Shown here one piece after another: positions 1-5,835 of a stretch of 15,779 nucleotides of DNA. The notes under the pieces were generated by a model. It saw nothing but the letters and a program-made list of their open reading frames with translations, made no database searches and had not been told where the DNA came from. Position numbers and translations under genes: made by a program. Origin of the DNA: an archaeon (GTDB taxonomy: Archaea; Thermoproteota; Nitrososphaeria; Nitrososphaerales; CADDZS01); contig JAJYUX010000036.1 of NCBI GenBank assembly GCA_021792315.1, forward strand, positions 1-15,779, written 5' to 3'. How positions within the stretch are numbered: the stretch's first letter is position 1; each line of letters opens with the position of its first letter.

Positions 1-57
1 AATTCAACTGGCGCCTTGCATATGTATTTTCCAACGCTTTTCGAATTTTAAGGTGAG

Positions 58-166
58 AGCCGTGGACGGGATTTGAGCCCGTGACCTATTGCTATCTTCG
101 CAATCTCAATTCAGTAAATCAATCGCTTACGAGGCAATCGCTCTGGCCAGGCTGAGCTACCACGGC
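58..166 (-). tRNA. tRNA-Thr (anticodon CGU), intron-containing
   Basis: Read on the minus strand, the acceptor arms GCCGTGG (166-160) and CCACGGC (65-59) pair fully. The D arm is GCTC/GAGC. The anticodon stem is ATTGC (138-134) with GCAAT (92-88). The variable loop is the 5-nt AGGTC, and the T stem is ACGGG/CCCGT. The anticodon CGT (131-129) decodes ACG, threonine. The discriminator at 58 is U, as in archaeal tRNA-Thr. No CCA is encoded. A 34-nt intron at 127-94 lies after position 37. The T loop reads CTCAAAT, so position 54 is C rather than the usual U. No clear T-run terminator follows the 3' end. Confidence 0.93.
94..127 (-). other. tRNA-Thr intron (34 nt) with bulge-helix-bulge geometry
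   Basis: The intron lies between tRNA positions 37 (128) and 38 (93), the commonest archaeal site. GCGATT (126-121) can pair with GATTGC (105-100) to form an inner helix of six pairs, two of them G-U. Between that helix and the anticodon stem, seven nucleotides remain on each side. They divide into a central 4-position helix (CTCG against GAAG, only two Watson-Crick pairs) flanked by two 3-nt bulges, T-A-A (129-127) and A-T-A (95-93). Cleavage after the second bulge nucleotide would give exactly this intron. The geometry is canonical but the central helix is weak. Confidence 0.8.
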
Positions 167-193
167 AAATCTTTATTCTGAAGTGTCGCCACA

Positions 194-208
194 GATTATA
201 TAATATAT
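194..208. promoter_or_regulatory. AT-rich TATA region between tRNA-Thr and the phosphohexomutase gene
   Basis: The run ATTATATAATATAT sits about 30 nt upstream of the tRNA 5' end on the minus strand and about 50-60 nt upstream of the GTG at 259 on the plus strand. Both distances suit an archaeal TATA box. The element is nearly symmetric, so it could direct transcription both ways. No separate TATA-like element for either gene is obvious in 167-258. Bidirectional use is inference. Confidence 0.55.
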
Positions 209-243
209 GCGAGATGAATCTTCAATCATTTGGAGATATTCCC

Positions 244-248
244 GAGGT
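244..248 (+). promoter_or_regulatory. Shine-Dalgarno-like GAGGT deciding the GTG start at 259
   Basis: GAGGT ends 10 nt before the GTG at 259 and matches the archaeal anti-Shine-Dalgarno core. It supports GTG as the start; the encoded MAIVTVSGVRGI aligns with the usual beginning of phosphohexomutases. Confidence 0.55.
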
Positions 249-258
249 CTTGTAGCGA

Positions 259-1620
259 GTGGCTATTGTCACAGTTTCTGGGGTCCGGGGCATAATAAAC
301 AAAGATCTCAATGCTGAAGACGCGTCTCAGCTGGCTCTGAGATTTGGGAACTACATCAAGGGCGGCCGAGTGGCAGTTGCATGTGATACTCGGAAAACTT
401 CACCAATTCTGAAGAACGCGGCGATCTCTGGACTTTTGCTTGCCGGCTGCACTATTACAGACTTGGATTATTCGTCAACGCCGAGCGTTTTCAAAGAGGT
501 AGCTGCCCGGAACCTCGACGCCGGCATTGTAGTAACAGCCTCTCACAACCCACCAGATTGGAATGGGCTTAAATTTGTTATCCGACCGGGCAGGGGGATT
601 TTCGAAAATGACCTTGAAGCCATCAAGAACGCTTCCCTCCAAAGCTCTGTTCAGATAGGTCGTCTCGTTCCCGGAAGACCTGTCTATATAGAAATACTGA
701 GAAACAAGGCTGGAAAAGATTCTGCCAGAGGAGTCAAGGTTGCCCTAGATCTTGCCGGCGGAGTCGGATGTCTGTTCATTCCCAGCTTGATAAGTAGTCA
801 AGGATGCATCGTCCACGCGATTCATGGAACTCCAGGCGTCTTCCCTCGTATTATAGATCCAACTGTAGATCCCCTTATCGCTCTATCTAATACAGTTGTG
901 TCTTCCTCTTGTGACGTTGGTTTCGCTTTCGATTGCGACGCAGACAGACTTGTAATTGTTAATGCAGAAGGCGAGAAGTTGACTGGTGACGCAACACTGT
1001 TGATTTGCCTGAAGTATTTCCTTGAAAACTCGAGAAACAGAACGGTTGCTGTGAGTGTCGACACTACCTTGGCAGTTGAAGACCTTGTACGAGAATACAA
1101 TGGCAGGATAGTCCATTCAAAGGTAGGGGAGCCAAATGTCGTGCGAAAGATCATAGAGAATGACTGCGGTGCGGGTGGAGAAGGTAGTTCAGGCGGATAC
1201 ATCGAACCTGGATTCGTTATGTGTCGCGACGGCGTGTACGGCGCAACTACGATAGCTAAGATGATACGCTCGGAGGGTTCGCTCAAGAGTATTCTGTCTC
1301 AGTTTTCTTCTTACCATCAAGACCGCGCAAATGTTCGAGTGGATCGAAACCTAGGATCAGTCATACTCAAGGAAATTGTAAAAACCGAAAAAGGCGCCGA
1401 TCTGACGGACGGAGTCAAACTGTTTCCCGGCAACAAGTCGTGGGTACTTATCAGATCTTCAAACACTGAGAATGTGATTCGAGTCTCAGCTGAAGCCAAG
1501 AGCCAGCAGAAAGCAAAGGAACTCGTAGTCGATTATTCAAGAAGAATTTCTGAAATTGCTTCTAATTTGGAACATGATGTTTTGAGTTGGGGCGGAAATG
1601 ACTCTGACAAATTCACTTAG
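259..1620 (+). CDS. Alpha-D-phosphohexomutase (phosphomannomutase/phosphoglucomutase/phosphoglucosamine mutase family)
   Basis: A 453-residue phosphohexomutase that would interconvert hexose 1- and 6-phosphates for sugar-nucleotide synthesis in the cytoplasm. Four family landmarks are visible in order: an N-terminal SGVRGI (7-12); the phosphoserine loop TASHNP with the catalytic Ser at 95; the metal loop DCDADR (225-230); and a sugar loop GEGSSGG (308-314) followed by a phosphate loop RSSNTE (399-404). The last motif is the RSSNTEP type known from ManB-like phosphomannomutases, here with Asn replacing Pro, not the RPSGTEP of GlmM. The start is GTG at 259, supported by an upstream GAGGT. The 3' end overlaps thiL by 23 nt, suggesting co-transcription. 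Whether it uses mannose, glucose or glucosamine phosphates cannot be read from sequence. A second, GlmM-type paralogue lies at 2562-3941, which makes a different substrate likely. Confidence 0.9.
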   Translation: MAIVTVSGVRGIINKDLNAEDASQLALRFGNYIKGGRVAVACDTRKTSPILKNAAISGLLLAGCTITDLDYSSTPSVFKEVAARNLDAGIVVTASHNPPDWNGLKFVIRPGRGIFENDLEAIKNASLQSSVQIGRLVPGRPVYIEILRNKAGKDSARGVKVALDLAGGVGCLFIPSLISSQGCIVHAIHGTPGVFPRIIDPTVDPLIALSNTVVSSSCDVGFAFDCDADRLVIVNAEGEKLTGDATLLICLKYFLENSRNRTVAVSVDTTLAVEDLVREYNGRIVHSKVGEPNVVRKIIENDCGAGGEGSSGGYIEPGFVMCRDGVYGATTIAKMIRSEGSLKSILSQFSSYHQDRANVRVDRNLGSVILKEIVKTEKGADLTDGVKLFPGNKSWVLIRSSNTENVIRVSAEAKSQQKAKELVVDYSRRISEIASNLEHDVLSWGGNDSDKFT

Positions 1621-2575
1621 CGAAGAAGAAATAATAGAGCTTCTCTGGGCCAAGTTTGGCGATTCCAAGAAGCGAGATCCCTTCGATGATGACACGGCGT
1701 GGGTACCGAATAGTTCAAGCAAATTTGTCGTGGCAAAATCAGACATGTTTGTCGCAAGCACAGACATGCCCAAGGAAATGACCCTCGCTCAGGCAGCTAG
1801 AAAGGCGATAGTCTCATGTGTGAGTGACTTCGCAGCGAAGGGGGTAGAACCGTCATTTTGTATCATTTCATTGGCTCTACCTAAGAAATTGGCCAACCGA
1901 CGACATATTAGCCAATTGGCTTCTGGATTTGCCGCGGCCGAGAGAGAGTTTGGATTTCAGATCATAGGCGGAGACGTAAATGCCACATTGGCCGATCCAG
2001 TCATTGACTGCACCATCCTTGGATTCACTGACAAACTTGTGCGGAGGCGGGGAGCCAAGGCAGGTCACCTTGTCGGCGTCAGCGGGAGTTTTGGTCATCA
2101 AGCCGCGGGTTTGCTACTCCTTGAAGACAGCACTAGATCGAGCGACTCTTCTTTTTCAAAAAAGGCGATAAACTCAGTGCTAAGTCCAAGAGCTAGACTT
2201 GGTCTCGGCTTGAAGTGTGCCAATTTACTCTCAAGTTGCATAGATTCATCTGACGGTCTCGCTATTTCGCTGTATCATCTTGCTGAATCCAGTAGAGTGA
2301 AGATCGGACTAGAAAGAATTCCATCCACTCCTGGCCTGGAAGATTTTGCGAAGCGATACGGAAAGAGCGCTAGCGATTTAGCCCTCTTCGGCGGTGAGGA
2401 GTTTGAGCTAGTCTGCACGTTTGATCGGCGTCATAGAAGAAAATTGTCTAGGCTTGGTGTCGCTGTAATAGGTTCTGTTTCTCGGCTTGCCCCGAACGAA
2501 AAGCCACTAGTGAGGTACAATGGAAAGAAAGTATCTAGGAAAGGATGGCTCCATTTCGAATCTAGCTCGACTTGA
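1598..2575 (+). CDS. thiL: Thiamine-monophosphate kinase
   Basis: A 325-residue ThiL-like protein, the enzyme that phosphorylates thiamine monophosphate to the cofactor thiamine diphosphate with ATP. It belongs to the AIR synthase/PurM-like fold. Visible motifs are DDDTA (30-34), SDFAAKG (76-82, the family's SD-AMG metal and nucleotide segment), GGDVN (124-128), the second-domain opening GVSGSFG (159-165), SSDGL (217-221) and a late GGEEFEL. Length matches the family (about 310-350). The ATG at 1598 lies inside the end of the preceding phosphohexomutase gene, with purine-rich GGGGCGG just upstream. The two are probably translated from one message. The 3' end overlaps the convergent glmM by 14 bp. 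Some conserved residues are conservatively replaced (SDFAA instead of SDLAA), but nothing suggests inactivity. Confidence 0.92.
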   Translation: MTLTNSLSEEEIIELLWAKFGDSKKRDPFDDDTAWVPNSSSKFVVAKSDMFVASTDMPKEMTLAQAARKAIVSCVSDFAAKGVEPSFCIISLALPKKLANRRHISQLASGFAAAEREFGFQIIGGDVNATLADPVIDCTILGFTDKLVRRRGAKAGHLVGVSGSFGHQAAGLLLLEDSTRSSDSSFSKKAINSVLSPRARLGLGLKCANLLSSCIDSSDGLAISLYHLAESSRVKIGLERIPSTPGLEDFAKRYGKSASDLALFGGEEFELVCTFDRRHRRKLSRLGVAVIGSVSRLAPNEKPLVRYNGKKVSRKGWLHFESSST

Positions 2576-3941
2576 TTGCTTCTTCGACAATGGTTTCGTA
2601 TTTCACATAAGTCGATTCAAGCTTGTCTTCAGAGTCGGATTCAGCGTACACTCTGATCAACGGTTCGGTGCCACTCGGTCTTAGCAAAATCCAGGTTTGA
2701 TTATCAATCCAAATCTTCAATCCGTCAGTTCGATCAATCTTTCCCTCCTTTGAGCTCTCTTGCTCCAAGATTGACATTACAGGTTTCTTCTTCTCGTTCG
2801 GGCAATCGAACTTGCTCTTCTTCTGATAAAACGTCTTCAATTTTGAGATTGCTTTTGAAAAACTCTCTCCTTTGAAAGCGAGAGCTTCTAACACCAGAGC
2901 CGTGGTCATTGCCCCATCTCTCACTGGTATGTGGGGCCCGTAAAAGAACCCGCCATTTTCTTCCAGACCCAGTGGTGCGCTGTTGTTTATCATGGCCCTA
3001 GATACATCTACGCTTCCGACAGTGGTCCAGATGACATTCGAACCGTGACCCGACGCTACCACACCAACAAGCGAAGAAGTGCTCACTGTTGTAGCAACAG
3101 AGGCGCCGGGATGTTTCGACAGAAGGTGGTCAATAAGCATTGAACCGGTTCGATCGCCCCAGTAGATTGTTCCATTTTCATCACAGAACAAACTTCTATC
3201 GCCGTCTCCGTCGTAAGCAACTCCGAGATGCGCTCTGTATGAGCTTACAGCATTCGATAAATCCTTCAGCAGCGCTGGGACCGGTTCCGGTCCTCTTCCA
3301 GGAAAGTTGCCATCTGCTTGTCCGTTAATTGTTATTACCTTGCAACCGAGTCGCTCGCAGAGATACGGAGCGGAAACAGCCTGTGCGCCGTTCCCAATAT
3401 CCAAGACGATAGTGAATCTTCTTTCTGAAATTCTGGGCACCTCAACTCTAGACATGATGCCCGAAATATAGTTCTCTACGATACGTGTTTCCTTGCCAAG
3501 TTTACCGACCGTTTGCCAGTCAGCGCGACTGTATTTCTTATCAGAGTAGATTTCTTCAACTATCACTTCCGACTGGCGCTCAACCTCAACTCCATCCGGT
3601 CCCACGAGCTTTACACCATTATATTGCGCCGGGTTGTGCGAAGCGGTGACAATGACTCCCCCATCATATCCCAGAGTTCTAACAGCATATTGGTGAGCCG
3701 GAGTGGGAGCGAGGCCGCCTGAGTTGGAGTCGCAGCCTGCTGAAAGCAATCCTGAAAGAACGGTCTTGCTTAGCGCAGGAGAAGAATTTCTTACGTCGTG
3801 TCCAACCAAAATGGGTCTGGAATTTCCCATATAAGTTCCGATCGACTGAGATATCTCAGAGAGAAATTCAAGCGTAAGGTCTTTTCCCGGAATGCCTCTA
3901 ATTCCGTTTGTTCCGAAGTACTTACGCGCAAGCGTGGGCAA
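2562..3941 (-). CDS. glmM: Phosphoglucosamine mutase, GlmM type
   Basis: This alpha-D-phosphohexomutase has all four canonical loops: KYFGTNGIRG at the N terminus, TASHNP (Ser at about 101 from this start), DGDGDR (about 244-249), the sugar loop EENGG, and RPSGTEP near the C terminus. GlmM converts glucosamine-6-phosphate to glucosamine-1-phosphate for UDP-GlcNAc, and the loops fit that group better than the 259-1620 paralogue does. I chose TTG at 3941 (459 residues) because GlmM proteins begin a few residues before YFGT. The frame stays open to an ATG at 4079, but the extra 46 residues look unlike the family, and part of that DNA (4027-4079) encodes a zinc-ribbon protein in another frame. 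No Shine-Dalgarno is evident before the TTG. An ATT a few codons upstream is another possibility. Substrate is inferred. Confidence 0.85.
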   Translation of the reverse strand: MPTLARKYFGTNGIRGIPGKDLTLEFLSEISQSIGTYMGNSRPILVGHDVRNSSPALSKTVLSGLLSAGCDSNSGGLAPTPAHQYAVRTLGYDGGVIVTASHNPAQYNGVKLVGPDGVEVERQSEVIVEEIYSDKKYSRADWQTVGKLGKETRIVENYISGIMSRVEVPRISERRFTIVLDIGNGAQAVSAPYLCERLGCKVITINGQADGNFPGRGPEPVPALLKDLSNAVSSYRAHLGVAYDGDGDRSLFCDENGTIYWGDRTGSMLIDHLLSKHPGASVATTVSTSSLVGVVASGHGSNVIWTTVGSVDVSRAMINNSAPLGLEENGGFFYGPHIPVRDGAMTTALVLEALAFKGESFSKAISKLKTFYQKKSKFDCPNEKKKPVMSILEQESSKEGKIDRTDGLKIWIDNQTWILLRPSGTEPLIRVYAESDSEDKLESTYVKYETIVEEAIKSS

Positions 3942-4026
3942 AGTAGAAATCGTCGTACCTATATTCGTCTGACTCTTATGAATTGCCCGCGTACTAGATA
4001 ATTTCGGGAGGCATCTTGATTTGATG

Positions 4027-4176
4027 TTAGCCCCAGAACCAACCCTTGTCTTCGCAAGAGAGTTCTGTCCCACAAACATTGCATCTTACATGGCAGGACT
4101 GTATGAACACCATTTCATTAGAGCACATTGGACAGATAGTGGGCTGAGAACGTGTTTTAGGCTGTATTTCCGTTAT
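4027..4176 (-). CDS. Small double-CxxC zinc-ribbon protein without a standard start codon
   Basis: Reading back from the TAG-free end, a TAA stop at 4029-4027 closes a frame of 49 residues with a clear zinc-ribbon pattern: CPMC (15-18), then CHVRCNVCG (28-36) and a further Cys (41), ending in an aromatic tail, GWFWG. The spacing and the ordered Cys pairs are unlikely by chance. An in-frame TAA lies at 4191-4189. Between it and the first Cys there is no ATG, GTG or TTG. The only in-frame ATG (4128) falls inside the first CxxC knuckle and would remove a ligand. I placed the start at ATA (4176), which gives an N terminus I-T-E-I. Reading it as a pseudogene with a lost start, or a sequencing error at this codon, is equally possible. 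A TATA-like element lies about 40 nt upstream. The role is unknown; such ribbons usually bind nucleic acid or proteins. Confidence 0.55.
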   Translation of the reverse strand: MTEIQPKTRSQPTICPMCSNEMVFIQSCHVRCNVCGTELSCEDKGWFWG

Positions 4177-4210
4177 TCTCTCGACCGCTTAATACAGTAT
4201 TGAAGAAGTA

Positions 4211-4219
4211 CTATATTTT
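4211..4219 (-). promoter_or_regulatory. TATA-like element before the zinc-ribbon gene
   Basis: On the minus strand AAAATATAG lies about 26 nt upstream of a predicted transcription start near 4190, between the end of the lysine cluster and the zinc-ribbon frame. It could drive the zinc-ribbon gene and glmM. Support is position and base composition only. Confidence 0.35.
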
Positions 4220-4243
4220 CGTTTGCGATGTCAATCTCATTCG

Positions 4244-4249
4244 AAAAAA
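4244..4249 (-). terminator. T-run terminator after the lysine cluster
   Basis: Six consecutive T residues on the minus strand begin three bases after the stop codon of the homoisocitrate dehydrogenase gene. Archaeal RNA polymerase terminates on such U-tracts without needing a hairpin. It marks a plausible end of the lysine transcript. Confidence 0.5.
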
Positions 4250-4252
4250 GAT

Positions 4253-5332
4253 CTAGATCCTTGCGATTTTGCGAACTATTTCCGAGGTCATTTCCTTGGT
4301 GGATGCGGTTCCTCCCAAATCGACGGTCAGAGATCTAGTTTCACCCGACTTCAAAAGAATGTTAACTGCGCTATCGATCGCGGTGGCTGCTTTCTTCAAA
4401 GAATCGTCAGAATGTTTCGCATGGAGCCACTCCAACAACATCGAAGTCGAAAGTATTTCTGCAACTGGATTGGCGATACCCTTTCCTGCAATGTCCGGGG
4501 CACTGCCGTGCACTGCCTGTGCCATTGCGTACTTTTCTCCTGAATTCAGGGACGGGGCTAAACCCAGGCCACCGATTGCCGCAGCTGCCACATCAGAGAT
4601 GATGTCACCGAATAGATTGGTGGTAACCAACACATCGAATTTCTCCGGCGATAGGACGAGCTGCATCCCAATCGAATCTACAAGTCCATCGTTCAATTTG
4701 ACATCAGGATAATCGCTCCCCACTTTCCTGACCTCTTCCAAAAAAAGCCCGTCGCCTTCTATCAGAACATTCGATTTGTGAACTGCTGTCAGTGTTTTCT
4801 TCTTCGACCTAGATCTTGCGAGAGCAAAAGCGGTCTCGGAAATCCTTTTGCATGCGTTCCTTGTGACAACCCGGAGTGACACAACCGTGTCCTTGTTCGG
4901 CCAAAATTCCCCGTAACCCTTGTACAAGTTTCGATCTGGGTAGAAATCCTCGGTGTTTTCCCTCACAATCACAAAGTCAAACTCTTTCGAGCCCATTAGA
5001 AGCGACTTGACTGGACGGATATTTGCGAACAGATCGAAGCTCTTTCGAATTTTACCAGAAGCCATAGGGTAATCTTTGTCATCCTTCGGATAGGCGCCAG
5101 CTTCAAGTGGTCCTAGAATCCAACCATCACACTCTCTCATACCTTGTAGGGTCTCAGGAGGAAGGGTCCTTCCGACCTTTCTATAGGATGACCATCCGAT
5201 CTGGAATTCCAGATAATCTAGTTTCAAAGAGCTCTTTTCGGCAGCTGCGGCAAGGACTTCCTGAGCGCTTGTGACAACTTCAGGTCCTATTCCGTCGCCC
5301 TTCAAGACAGCGATCTTGTAGGAACGACTCAT
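4253..5332 (-). CDS. Homoisocitrate dehydrogenase (beta-decarboxylating dehydrogenase family)
   Basis: A 359-residue NAD-dependent beta-decarboxylating dehydrogenase that in this setting should oxidise and decarboxylate homoisocitrate to 2-oxoadipate. Family landmarks are GDGIGPEV (12-19), the substrate-binding stretch with RKSFDLFANIRP (96-107), RENTEDFY with the catalytic Tyr (131), VHKSNV with the catalytic Lys (186), and metal aspartates D219, D243 and D247. An NAD-type cofactor loop HGSAPDIAGKGIANP (275-289) follows. These features are shared with 3-isopropylmalate dehydrogenase and isocitrate dehydrogenase, so the substrate is inferred from the genes around it. The ATG overlaps the stop of the homoaconitase small subunit in an ATGA, indicating translational coupling. 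It is the last gene of the cluster, followed at once by a T-run. A dual homoisocitrate/isopropylmalate role is possible. Confidence 0.87.
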   Translation of the reverse strand: MSRSYKIAVLKGDGIGPEVVTSAQEVLAAAAEKSSLKLDYLEFQIGWSSYRKVGRTLPPETLQGMRECDGWILGPLEAGAYPKDDKDYPMASGKIRKSFDLFANIRPVKSLLMGSKEFDFVIVRENTEDFYPDRNLYKGYGEFWPNKDTVVSLRVVTRNACKRISETAFALARSRSKKKTLTAVHKSNVLIEGDGLFLEEVRKVGSDYPDVKLNDGLVDSIGMQLVLSPEKFDVLVTTNLFGDIISDVAAAAIGGLGLAPSLNSGEKYAMAQAVHGSAPDIAGKGIANPVAEILSTSMLLEWLHAKHSDDSLKKAATAIDSAVNILLKSGETRSLTVDLGGTASTKEMTSEIVRKIARI

Positions 5333-5823
5333 GCGAGGAGTAGATCTCCATATTTTTCAACATAAGCCAGGAGCCCGCCCCCGTTCAGTATTGCTTCCAT
5401 AGTCTTGGACATTCGTGGAAAAGTAAGCTCGATACTCTTGGTCTTGTCTACAACTCTTGAATTCGACAAATCGAGTTCCAAGATGTCTCCTTCGTTTATT
5501 TGTGATGTATCACAAATTATGACAGGCATCCCGATGTTGATTGCATTTCTAAAGAATATTCTCGCAAATGATTTAGCAAGCACGGCCCTGACTCCGCACA
5601 TCTTGATGACGATTGGTGCTTGTTCTCTACTCGAACCCATTCCAAAATTGGAGCCGGCAACCACGAAATCGCCCTGCTTTACCTCAAGTGGGAATTCTTT
5701 CCTTGCATCCTCCAAAGTGTGTTTTGCAAGCTCCGGCAGGTTCGACCTTAAGCCTACATATCTCCCCGGAGAAATCTCGTCAGTGCTGATATTGTCTTTG
5801 AATTTCCAAGCTCTTCCAGACAT
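5329..5823 (-). CDS. lysU: Homoaconitase small subunit (LeuD/LysU-type swivel domain)
   Basis: A 164-residue small subunit of the aconitase superfamily that pairs with the adjacent large subunit to isomerise homocitrate to homoisocitrate. The N-terminal segment with NISTDEISPGRY and the active-site loop GSNFGMGSSRE are typical, as is AKSFARIFFRNAINIGMPV later on. In this family the residues after GRY help set substrate choice. Here the loop reads Y-V-G-L-R, unlike the YLRT type of isopropylmalate isomerases, so specificity is inferred from context. Of two in-frame ATGs, 5829 and 5823, I prefer 5823: AGGTGA (5835-5830) ends six bases upstream of it, whereas it directly abuts the ATG at 5829. 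The gene overlaps the next one by 4 nt. Confidence 0.88.
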   Translation of the reverse strand: MSGRAWKFKDNISTDEISPGRYVGLRSNLPELAKHTLEDARKEFPLEVKQGDFVVAGSNFGMGSSREQAPIVIKMCGVRAVLAKSFARIFFRNAINIGMPVIICDTSQINEGDILELDLSNSRVVDKTKSIELTFPRMSKTMEAILNGGGLLAYVEKYGDLLLA

Positions 5824-5829
5824 TTGCAT

Positions 5830-5835
5830 TCACCT
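5830..5835 (-). promoter_or_regulatory. Shine-Dalgarno AGGTGA selecting the 5823 start
   Basis: AGGTGA is a six-base match to the archaeal Shine-Dalgarno consensus. It overlaps the stop codon of the homoaconitase large subunit and is spaced six bases from the ATG at 5823. It is the clearest ribosome binding site within the cluster. Confidence 0.6.

Noticed and set aside
58..166. Reading the tRNA as intronless with a long variable arm
   Set aside because: Threonine tRNAs have short variable loops, and removing 94-127 restores a perfect 5-bp anticodon stem, a 7-nt loop and a 5-nt variable loop.
822..1286. A 154-codon open frame antisense to the phosphohexomutase gene
   Set aside because: It lies wholly within a well-supported gene on the other strand and shows no domain or motif.
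3955..4004. AT-rich stretches before glmM as its own promoter
   Set aside because: Three weak candidates exist at different spacings and none is convincing; co-transcription with the zinc-ribbon gene is as likely.
4021..4203. A 60-codon plus-strand open frame opposite the zinc-ribbon frame
   Set aside because: It has no motif, whereas the opposite strand has an ordered six-cysteine ribbon pattern.
4269..4712. A 147-codon plus-strand open frame inside the homoisocitrate dehydrogenase gene
   Set aside because: It is antisense to the family motifs of that gene, with no recognisable features of its own.
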